Shown: positions 15,638-22,872 of the stretch, piece by piece
Layout of the letters: the number at the start of each line of letters is the position of its first letter
Position numbering within the stretch: position 1 is the first letter of the stretch
Assembly: GCA_018699955.1 (NCBI GenBank)
Contig: JABISG010000034.1
Span: forward strand, 1 to 64,000
From: Planctomycetaceae bacterium
GTDB taxonomy: Bacteria > Planctomycetota > Planctomycetia > Planctomycetales > Planctomycetaceae
Direction of reading: 5' to 3'
DNA: 64,000 nt
Made by a program: the position numbers and the translations under genes
Notes under the pieces: model-generated
The model's database searches: none
Told to the model about the DNA's origin: nothing
The model's input: the letters and a program-made list of their open reading frames with translations, nothing else

Positions 15638-17965
15638 TCAATTCGCCAATCGTTTCGCGACGCGGGCCGAAGATGTCGAAAGGCGGCTTGCATCGATGCC
15701 CGGCGGTTCGGGAGATCGCCGGGGCATGTCGAACGAATCGATGACGGCATCGCCGGGTGCCATGCTGACCGGCCCGACGAAAGTGAAGGGGCCGGTCGTG
15801 ATTCCCTCGAGTTCCACGATGCCGCGATCGCGCAACGGCACATTCATTCCTGCCAACGTTGTTTGCCCCGCGATGGCCAAACCGGGCCGAGCCAATGATT
15901 CTGCACCTGTCACTTCAATTCGAGTCGTTGCCGAATCGATCGGTGCGTCGCCCACAAACTGCAGCAGGGCTGTGCTGCCTTCGGCTAAATCGAACACACA
16001 ATCGTCCGCCTGCATCGCGATGAATCCGCGTGCGCCGTCGTCGGCGGGTGATCTCCATTTCAGCAGACATCCGGCCTGACGTAACGTCAATTGTTTCAAT
16101 CGCAGCGAAAGCAACGTTCCCGACGGCACATTGTCGGAAAGCATGAACATCGCGCCGCCACCGATCTTCACGCTGTTAACGCACTCCACACCGGTTGGTA
16201 CGTCGGAGAGAAATAGCGCCGCCGTCCGGCCGAGAAAAACAGAATCTCGCACGACGATTTGATCTTCCTCGCCCTGTTGCGACTCAAGCTGTTTCCATGC
16301 AATTGCGACCGGACCAGCTTTGGCAGGTTCGTCACCGTCGGTTTGTGGCTTCAAATCGTGCGTCTCGAAGCTGCACCCGGAAATTGTCAGCTGCCGCGAG
16401 CGAACAAGCAGCAACGCCGACGGTGTCGCGTCGCCGTCATTCTTCGTCGGCTTCCAAACAAAATGAACATTTTCAAAGGTCAGTTCCCCGGCCTCGATGC
16501 GGCAGGATTTCTGACTCACGGCAATCGACGGCTTCAAGCCGGCTTTGCCACGAATGACAATCGCTCCATCGGATTTGATCGCCCGCCATGTGTAGGACTT
16601 GTTTGAATCGAGTAGCACGAGGCCGTTCGCATCGGGCTGGGGCAGTTGTTGGAATGCAGATGGTCGATCGTCGCCATCTGCGATCTGCTCAGCCGAAGAA
16701 CCGTCGGTCTGCTTGTTCGCGTCGAACCAGTTGGCGGCTGTTTTCTGCACGAAACCGGTGATTCGCCCGGGTATGCTCAATGGATCACTGCGGACTCCGC
16801 GATCGAGCAGGGAAAGAGACACGCCGACAATTATGAGAACGGCCAACACTGCCGGCCAGCGTCGCGCACGGCCGGACGTTTCGGCGACCGGGTTTCTTGG
16901 TGCGGCTGTTTCAAACGCTGCGCGAAATCGGCTCAGCCGTCGTCTTCCCGCTCGATTCGGCGGGCCAAATCGTTGGCGAACTTCACCAATCGAAGCGGGC
17001 CGATCAAGCGGATTTCGCGCGGTGATTGAAACAATGAATTCCGCCAGCTCCGCGGGAGTGTCCGGTGCCCATTCTCTGACATCGCAAATCGTCTTGGTTT
17101 GGTGGGATGCCAGTTTTGCCAACGGATCGCCGGTCGGAAACGGCGGACGGCCGGAGAGCAGTTGCCACAACATGCAGCCCAACGCATATAAGTCGGACTG
17201 TGGTGTCGGGTGGTTGCCGGTTCCAATCAATTCGGGGGCAATCCCCTCGTATCTTTCCGGGGGCCGATGCGCGTGAATGGTCAATTCCGGCCTGACCGCC
17301 GTCATCACTCCCGTGTCGATGAGTACCGCCGTGCCGGCTGATGTCAGGCGAACGTTTCGCAGGTTGATATCGCCATGCACGCGTCCTTGCGACTCCAGTG
17401 TCGCCAGCACATCGATGAGTTGCCGCGCGATTGCCGTCACATTGGAAGCCGCAAAGCGTCCGCGACGAACGAGCAATTCTCCCAGATGAAGCCCCGGCAC
17501 GTACCGGCTGATGGCGACAAGTCGGCCATCGTGTTCGAGGCAGCTCTGCGGGGCGACGAAAGATGGATGCGAAACATCTCGCAAGTCGGCGGTTAACTCT
17601 TTCAGGGCGGCCAACTTCGACAATCGCTCTTCAATCGGCACGTCGATCAGTTTCAAAATGCACTTTTCGCGATTCGAGCCACGGCGGGCCAGAAACGTTT
17701 CCGCCTGATCGCTGTGTCCCAATCGTTGAAGGAGGACGCAAGGACCGACTCGCAGACGATTGCGACGCCCCGACTCCAATTCCCGGGCCTGAAAGTGCGT
17801 CAGCTTGCGGGTATGTACGAGAGCATCGATCCACACCGAATCGAAGGCGGGCAGATCGTGGGCGAGGCGTCGCACCAAGGGCCGACAACGCCTCAAATCG
17901 CCCGGCTTGCAGAGGCCGAATTCGCTGAGCATCTTGATGAGTTGCTGTGATGGCGGCTCGATCAC
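15638..17965 (-). CDS. Membrane Ser/Thr kinase-like protein with altered catalytic motifs and a beta-rich ectodomain
   Basis: The 775-residue protein starts at a GTG at 17965, with GAGG about 11 nt upstream; an ATG at 17932 is the alternative. Residues about 75-335 have kinase-like order: ILKLID (Lys105), then HGD at 197-199 in place of HRD, and DTG at 217-219 in place of DFG, followed by IAPELIG and SDLYALG. The glycine loop is degenerate (RLGHSDQAET). The catalytic Asp199 and metal-site Asp217 positions are kept, so weak activity or a pseudokinase role are both possible. A transmembrane helix spans about 369-388. The remaining about 385 residues are extracytoplasmic and beta-rich (IVIRGKAGLKPSIAV, LTISGCSFET), resembling a parallel beta-helix. 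I infer a sensor or scaffold for an envelope signal. Confidence 0.75.
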   Translation of the reverse strand: MIEPPSQQLIKMLSEFGLCKPGDLRRCRPLVRRLAHDLPAFDSVWIDALVHTRKLTHFQARELESGRRNRLRVGPCVLLQRLGHSDQAETFLARRGSNREKCILKLIDVPIEERLSKLAALKELTADLRDVSHPSFVAPQSCLEHDGRLVAISRYVPGLHLGELLVRRGRFAASNVTAIARQLIDVLATLESQGRVHGDINLRNVRLTSAGTAVLIDTGVMTAVRPELTIHAHRPPERYEGIAPELIGTGNHPTPQSDLYALGCMLWQLLSGRPPFPTGDPLAKLASHQTKTICDVREWAPDTPAELAEFIVSITARNPLDRPASIGEVRQRFGPPNRAGRRRLSRFRAAFETAAPRNPVAETSGRARRWPAVLAVLIIVGVSLSLLDRGVRSDPLSIPGRITGFVQKTAANWFDANKQTDGSSAEQIADGDDRPSAFQQLPQPDANGLVLLDSNKSYTWRAIKSDGAIVIRGKAGLKPSIAVSQKSCRIEAGELTFENVHFVWKPTKNDGDATPSALLLVRSRQLTISGCSFETHDLKPQTDGDEPAKAGPVAIAWKQLESQQGEEDQIVVRDSVFLGRTAALFLSDVPTGVECVNSVKIGGGAMFMLSDNVPSGTLLSLRLKQLTLRQAGCLLKWRSPADDGARGFIAMQADDCVFDLAEGSTALLQFVGDAPIDSATTRIEVTGAESLARPGLAIAGQTTLAGMNVPLRDRGIVELEGITTGPFTFVGPVSMAPGDAVIDSFDMPRRSPEPPGIDASRLSTSSARVAKRLAN

Positions 17966-18465
17966 CGGCGCGGAATCCTCTTCTGTAACTTATGTCGCGG
18001 GGCGGAGTTATCCCACATCGCTGGCAACACGACAATATGAACTGCCCAGAACCGGCCTGAAATAGCCGCGCAACAAATGAGAAAGCGATAACAAGCCGTT
18101 GGATTTGACACCCTCGGATCGTCCCTTCAGTACAATGAAATGATGGGGTGCGGTTCCAGCGAGAAACTCAACGCGACAAACGGTTCGTTTTCGCAGGTGA
18201 ACCGACTGCTTTCGACCAATACCGCTGGATTGTGTGGTGTATCTCTCTTTACAATAATGAGTTGCAGCTTCTTGATTATCTCAAAAACGTCGAAAGATCA
18301 CGGTCCGTTTCGCTGTGGCTGGTGTTGAATAGTTGGCTGCGGGGGCGGTCTGCGCGGGGAAATGTTGGCCGAGAGACGACAGGTCGGTCATCAAATGCAA
18401 AGAATTGGTAGATGTCGATGGTCACGCTTTGGTTCCCATCACAGGTAATAGGCAGGTAAGAGTTT
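17966..18465. other. Intergenic region before the sigma factor, no convincing gene
   Basis: This 500-bp stretch separates the minus-strand kinase from the plus-strand sigma factor and should hold both promoters. A TTGACA (18105-18110) and a TACAAT (18131-18136) are present but 20 bp apart, longer than ideal. Short frames here lack coding character. Nothing else recognisable was seen. Confidence 0.5.
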
Positions 18466-19098
18466 ATGGCCGATTTCAAAGTTGATTCTGTCGCGACGAT
18501 GGAACTCCTCAACGGGGTGTCGGCCAGCGATGCAGGCTCGTTCGAGCAGTTGTTTTTGCGACACCGTGCCTTTATTCGGCGAGTGGTCGATTTGAGGCTG
18601 GACAGGAAATTGCGAGCACGGGTTGACCCATCAGACATTGTACAGGAGACACAACTGGAAGCATTTCGACGGCTTCCCGATTATCTCCGCCGCAAGCCGA
18701 TGCCTTTTCGTCTGTGGCTGAGAAAGACGGCTTGCGAACGTCTGACAATGATGCGAAGACGTCACGTACACGCCGTCCGTCGTTCAGTTGATTTAGAAAT
18801 GGCTTTGCCGAACAAGTCGTCGGTGCAGCAGGGGGAGACATTAAGGGCCGGGGGATCGACTCCGAGCCAACAGGCGGGTCGCCGTGAACTGGCTTCGCGA
18901 GTTCAAGGCGCCATTGAGGAACTTCCGTCGCCTGACCGTGAAATATTGTTGTTGCGTCATTACGAGGGTTTAACACACGACGAAGCGGCTCGCGTGCTGA
19001 AAATTGAGTCGGCGACGGCCCGCAAACGTTATGGCCGCGCATTGTTGCGATTACATCGCCGATTGTCCGAGCTTGGATTGACTGAGTCCCAGATATGA
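18466..19098 (+). CDS. ECF sigma factor, planctomycete kinase-associated type
   Basis: The 210-residue protein starts at the ATG at 18466. Region 2 is seen in FEQLFLRHRAFIRRVVDLRLDRKL followed by VDPSDIVQETQLEAFRRL. Region 4 is ELPSPDREILLLRHYEGLTHDEAARVL with the recognition-type helix SATARKRYGRALLRLHRRL. There is no region 1.1 or 3, and no C-terminal extension. It redirects RNA polymerase to a stress or envelope regulon whose promoters are unknown. Its stop overlaps the kinase start by ATGA, so both are translated together. Control by phosphorylation, in place of a classical anti-sigma factor, is known for some kinase-linked ECF groups and is the natural inference, since no anti-sigma gene is adjacent. 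Confidence 0.9.
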   Translation: MADFKVDSVATMELLNGVSASDAGSFEQLFLRHRAFIRRVVDLRLDRKLRARVDPSDIVQETQLEAFRRLPDYLRRKPMPFRLWLRKTACERLTMMRRRHVHAVRRSVDLEMALPNKSSVQQGETLRAGGSTPSQQAGRRELASRVQGAIEELPSPDREILLLRHYEGLTHDEAARVLKIESATARKRYGRALLRLHRRLSELGLTESQI

Positions 19099-21713
19099 AA
19101 TCCGACAGCATCGAAAATGTGAACATTGCATCGCCCGACGATGACGCAGCGGAAACGCTGGTTGCAGCCGTCGCCGATGAGTTCACCGATCGCCTGGAGC
19201 GGGGCGAGAAGCCGAGTGTGGATGAGTATGTCAGCCGTTATCCTGGTTTGGCCGACGTTTTTCGCGAAGTCCTTCCCGCCATCCAGTTAATGCAGCTACC
19301 GGGTTCCGGCGTGCTCTCGGGTTCCGGTGCAACGAATATTGACGGACTCGATGAGGCGATGACCGGCCGGCTGGGCGATTTCCGAATTCTTCAGGAAATC
19401 GGCCGCGGCGGCATGGGCGTCGTTTATGAAGCTGTGCAGATTTCGCTCGACCGTCGCGTTGCGCTTAAGGTCCTGCCCTTTGCTGCCGCCCTCGATTCAA
19501 AACACCTCGAACGCTTCAAGCGCGAAGCGCAGGCGGCGGCGCTTCTGCATCACACGAACATCGTTCCCGTTTATTCGGTCGGTTCTGATCGCGGCGTCTA
19601 CTACTACGCCATGCAGTTCATCGAAGGTCAGAGTCTGGCCGAAGTGATCGCCCAACTGCACCAGCAAACCGGGCAAAGTGAATTAGCCTTCTCCGGGTTT
19701 CACGCCGATAGTGCGGCGAAAACTGTGAGTGATCGCCAACGAGGGGAGTCGTCCGGACAGCAGTCGTTTTCCGTATCCGATTCTGTGGTGCGACACTCTG
19801 ATTCTGCATTGCGAGACTCTGATTCTGTATTTCAACACGGAGATGAATCAGAAGAATCCGCGATCACCGACCGATCGACGCCCGATGCGGCCACACAGTT
19901 GACCGGGACGGTCGCAACGGCTTCGACCGAGCAATCGGTTCTCGGCACGGAATACTTCCGCTCGGTTGCGCTGCTGGGGCTGCAGGCGGCCGACGCGTTG
20001 GAACATGCTCATTCGCTTGGCATCGTACATCGGGACATCAAGCCCGCGAATCTGCTGCTCGATGCGAACGCTCACCTGTTCGTCACCGACTTCGGCCTCG
20101 CGCTCTATCAGTCGGAAGGGAATCTGACGCTGACCGGAGACATGGTTGGCACGCTGAGGTACATGAGTCCCGAGCAGGCATTGTTGAATCAGACGGCCGT
20201 TGATCATCGCACCGACATTTACTCGTTGGGTGCCACGCTATACGAATTGCTGACCCTCAAGCCGTTGTGGGGGGGCGTTGACCGTCGCGAGTTGCTGCGG
20301 AAGATCGCGTTCGACGACCCGGTCCCGCCGCGCAAGCTGAATAAACGAATTCCGCACGACCTGGAAACGATTCTGCAGAAGGCGTTGGCAAAAGAAGCAC
20401 GCGACCGCTACACAACGGCGGCGGAACTGGCCGCCGACTTGCGACGCTTCCTGGAACACAAGACGATCCTTGCCCGCAAGCCGACGTTAGCAGAGCGGGC
20501 AACAAAATGGTCTCGTCGGCATCGTAGCATCGTCATCTCGGCGGTCGTGCTGTTGGTGATGGCGGTCGCCGGCCTTTCGGTCAGCAACGTACTTGTTGCA
20601 CATGCTCGCTCGAAAACCGAAAACGCCTACACTTTGCTGGCCGAAAAACAGACGGAGACCAAGTCGGCCTACGATGCGGAGGCACAGCAGCGGGCTCGTG
20701 CCGAAAAGAATTTTCAGCAGGCGCGACAGATGTTGGATTTCTTTGTGCAGGTCAGCGAAGAAGAGATGGCCGACACCCCGGAAATTCACGAGGTCCGCAA
20801 GAAGCTATTGGAAGCCTCTCTTGGGTACTACCAGGAGTTCTTGGAACAGTGTGGCGACGATCCGGCAGCGCGGGCGCAGCTGGCCGCGAGCCTGTTTCGA
20901 CTCGCAAGTATTTTCAACGAAATGGGTGCCAAGCCCGACGCGCTGGCCGCGTTCGAACAGGCACGCGAGGTTCAAGAGAAGCTTGCCCTCGAACATCCAG
21001 ACGACACAGACATACAACGTGGGTTGTTCTCAGTTTATCAGCACATGGGAGTGTTGTGGGGTAGCGAGCAGGTCTCATTGCTCGGGCAGATTTCGGTGCG
21101 CGAGCATCTGGAAATCACACCGGGACAGATCGAAAGCATTGACACTTTTGCCGAACGCCGACGGGGCGCATTTCGAGACTTCCGTTCCTACCGGAACAAA
21201 TCTCGCGAAGAAATGCGGACCATGTTTGAACAACGCGTCAGAGAGACACAGCAGGAACTCAGTAAACTTCTGGAGCCGGAACAATTGCGAAGGCTCAACC
21301 AGATTTCCCTGCAATTACGCGGTACACTGGCATTCAGTTCGCCCGATGTCGCCGCAAAGATCGGATTGACCGATTCCCAAATCGCGGCGATCAAGAAGAT
21401 TCACAAAGACGCTTACCACGCACTGAAGAACCGTTATCGCGGTCCGAATCAAGACCGACAGTCGCGAGAACAGTCGCGAGAGTTTTTCAAGCAGTCGCTG
21501 CGCAGCACGAATGACAAACTGCTCAGCATTCTCTCAGCTGACCAAATGGTCGCATGGCGTAACCTTGCCGGAGAGCCGTTTAACGGAGAACTTCGCTTCG
21601 ATGAACATGGCCGATCGCGATCGTGCTTCGGCTACCGCAAGACCGGCGATTCGAAGCAACGGAACAAGTCGACGAAGACAGTCCCCCAGCGTTTGACGCC
21701 GGAGCGTTTGTAA
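19095..21713 (+). CDS. Transmembrane Ser/Thr kinase with TPR-like region and LTxxQ-type ectodomain
   Basis: In this 872-residue protein, residues 1-90 are a short N-terminal region. A kinase domain follows: GRGGMG 103-108, VALK Lys125, HRDIKPAN with Asp314, DFG 332-334, MSPEQ 357-361. An insert of about 100 residues (about 190-285), rich in Ser/Asp, separates the hinge from the alpha-helix before HRD and carries a heptad repeat. A transmembrane helix lies at about 478-500. A helical TPR-like stretch with a coiled-coil start (about 505-660) leads into a module at about 672-832 that is clearly related to the protein encoded next (LQLRG...SPDVAAKIGLTDSQ). A basic tail ends the protein. I infer that the ectodomain senses an envelope signal and the kinase controls the co-translated sigma factor. 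Confidence 0.88.
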   Translation: MKSDSIENVNIASPDDDAAETLVAAVADEFTDRLERGEKPSVDEYVSRYPGLADVFREVLPAIQLMQLPGSGVLSGSGATNIDGLDEAMTGRLGDFRILQEIGRGGMGVVYEAVQISLDRRVALKVLPFAAALDSKHLERFKREAQAAALLHHTNIVPVYSVGSDRGVYYYAMQFIEGQSLAEVIAQLHQQTGQSELAFSGFHADSAAKTVSDRQRGESSGQQSFSVSDSVVRHSDSALRDSDSVFQHGDESEESAITDRSTPDAATQLTGTVATASTEQSVLGTEYFRSVALLGLQAADALEHAHSLGIVHRDIKPANLLLDANAHLFVTDFGLALYQSEGNLTLTGDMVGTLRYMSPEQALLNQTAVDHRTDIYSLGATLYELLTLKPLWGGVDRRELLRKIAFDDPVPPRKLNKRIPHDLETILQKALAKEARDRYTTAAELAADLRRFLEHKTILARKPTLAERATKWSRRHRSIVISAVVLLVMAVAGLSVSNVLVAHARSKTENAYTLLAEKQTETKSAYDAEAQQRARAEKNFQQARQMLDFFVQVSEEEMADTPEIHEVRKKLLEASLGYYQEFLEQCGDDPAARAQLAASLFRLASIFNEMGAKPDALAAFEQAREVQEKLALEHPDDTDIQRGLFSVYQHMGVLWGSEQVSLLGQISVREHLEITPGQIESIDTFAERRRGAFRDFRSYRNKSREEMRTMFEQRVRETQQELSKLLEPEQLRRLNQISLQLRGTLAFSSPDVAAKIGLTDSQIAAIKKIHKDAYHALKNRYRGPNQDRQSREQSREFFKQSLRSTNDKLLSILSADQMVAWRNLAGEPFNGELRFDEHGRSRSCFGYRKTGDSKQRNKSTKTVPQRLTPERL
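19776..19838 (+). repeat. Three tandem 21-bp units encoding an SDSxxRx heptad
   Basis: Units 19776-19796, 19797-19817 and 19818-19838 encode SDSVVRH, SDSALRD and SDSVFQH inside the hinge-side insert of the kinase. The unit length preserves frame. The dense serines make it a plausible phosphorylated or flexible linker. Confidence 0.85.
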
Positions 21714-21767
21714 GTCAAGTTAAAGAGTCACCAGGTAACCTCACTGTTTTAGACGAAGGAATTGAGA

Positions 21768-22517
21768 ATGTTTCGATCATCAATGTTGGCAAAATCAGTT
21801 GTTATGGGCCTCGCCGTTGTGTTGGTGGCTGGCTCGACGTCTTATGCACAAGGCCAACGCGGGCGTGGGTTCCGCGGATTTGGCGGCGGCGCATCCAGCT
21901 CGGCACTGCTTGGCAGTGAGCAAGTTCAAAAAGAATTGAAGCTTTCTGAAGAGCAAATCGCGAAGGTTAAGGAAATCACCGACGCATCGCGAGCAAGCAG
22001 TCGGGAATTGTTCTCTGGACTGCGCGACCTTCCAGAGGAAGAACGCCGAGCGAAGTTTGCAGAACTCCGCGAAAAAATGACGAAGGCAGCCGAAGAGACC
22101 GGCAAGAAAGTCGCTGCAGTGCTTAACGACACCCAGAACGCGCGGCTCGGCCAAATCGTGCTGCAGCAGCAGGGCATTGGGGCACTGGCAAGCAAGGACA
22201 CTGCCGCCAAGCTGAGCCTCACCAAAGATCAACAACAGCAAATCAAAGATCTGGTTGAAGCCCAACGAGAAATGCAGCGGGAGCTGTTCAGCGGCCTGCG
22301 AGATATTCCCCAGGCAGAACGCCGCGCAAAATTTGAAGAGCTGGGCAAGAAGCGAGAAGAGATTACCACGGAAACCAACAAGGCGGTGATGGAAGTGCTG
22401 ACTGCAGCGCAGAAGACCCAATTCGAGCAAATGAAGGGCGAGAAGTTCGAGTTGGATCGCCGTGCATTGTTCGGTGGTCGTCGGCGAGGCGGTCGTCCGC
22501 AAAACAATAATAACTAG
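21768..22517 (+). CDS. Secreted protein made of two LTxxQ-type helical repeats
   Basis: The ATG at 21768 with AAGGA seven bases upstream gives 249 residues; a TTG at 21762 is less likely. A signal peptide (SVVMGLAVVLVAGSTSYAQ) is followed by a Gly/Arg-rich linker and two copies of a helical module, about 49-130 and 131-235. Repeated phrases are SRELFSGLRDLPEEERRAKFAEL and QRELFSGLRDIPQAERRAKFEEL, each led by LSEEQ or LTKDQ. This pattern resembles the LTxxQ/Spy-CpxP class of envelope chaperones and sensors. The C-terminus is RRGGRPQNNNN. The same module forms the ectodomain of the kinase 55 bp upstream and the N-terminus of the next gene, so I infer a signalling ligand or sensor partner. Biochemical function is unproven. 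Confidence 0.8.
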   Translation: MFRSSMLAKSVVMGLAVVLVAGSTSYAQGQRGRGFRGFGGGASSSALLGSEQVQKELKLSEEQIAKVKEITDASRASSRELFSGLRDLPEEERRAKFAELREKMTKAAEETGKKVAAVLNDTQNARLGQIVLQQQGIGALASKDTAAKLSLTKDQQQQIKDLVEAQREMQRELFSGLRDIPQAERRAKFEELGKKREEITTETNKAVMEVLTAAQKTQFEQMKGEKFELDRRALFGGRRRGGRPQNNNN

Positions 22518-22548
22518 AATAATCGGACGGAATCTGTTGCATCTCGCA

Positions 22549-22580
22549 GCTGATACGGTCGGCAGGCCGGCCGTATCAGC
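22549..22580. repeat. 14-bp stem, CAGG loop hairpin
   Basis: 22549-22562 pairs with 22567-22580 (outer part GCTGATACGG / CCGTATCAGC) with one G-T wobble and the 4-nt loop CAGG. It lies 32 bp after the LTxxQ gene. There is no T-run, so it may be a transcript-stabilising or REP-type element in place of an intrinsic terminator. Confidence 0.6.
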
Positions 22581-22678
22581 CAGCGGAAGCGGCCGATTTT
22601 GCAATAATATCGAGAATCCGAACGGTAATCCGAACACTGAAATTGTGGATGGTTACAACCGTTCGTTACCATAGAGTC

Positions 22679-22697
22679 AGGCGGGCAGCCCGCCTTT
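22679..22697 (+). terminator. Weak intrinsic-terminator-like hairpin
   Basis: AGGCGGG (22679-22685) pairs with CCCGCCT (22689-22695) over a 3-nt loop and is followed by only three T residues. It may contribute to ending the sigma-kinase-LTxxQ transcript. Confidence 0.35.
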
Positions 22698-22739
22698 GGC
22701 CGGACAGATCCGCTGCTGACCGGCAAGTGATCGTAATTC

Positions 22740-22759
22740 ACCGACTCCCCGTCGGTTTT
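22740..22759 (+). terminator. Intrinsic-terminator-like hairpin
   Basis: ACCGAC (22740-22745) pairs with GTCGGT (22751-22756), loop TCCCC, followed by a short T-run (22756-22759). It lies upstream of the pore-less secretin gene and is the best terminator candidate of the three hairpins here. Confidence 0.4.
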
Positions 22760-22872
22760 ACACACGGCGTGTGTGCCGAACCACGATCGAAATGGGGAAC
22801 GGTGTCCACAATCGCCCCAGTTTTTTGGTTTATCTAAGACTCCCGGCTCATCTAACCAGGCACGGAATTCTC

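Larger units (their letters stand above)
22518..22872. other. Intergenic region with three hairpins
   Basis: No gene is credible here. The region holds three inverted repeats (22549-22580, 22679-22695, 22740-22759, listed separately) between the kinase/LTxxQ operon and the secretion cluster. It probably ends one transcript and starts the next, although no clear -35/-10 pair was found. Confidence 0.5.

Noticed and set aside
18105-18136. TTGACA and TACAAT as promoter of the sigma factor
   Set aside because: The spacer is 20 bp, longer than functional sigma70 spacing usually allows, and the site is over 300 bp from the start codon. Mentioned in the gap entry only.
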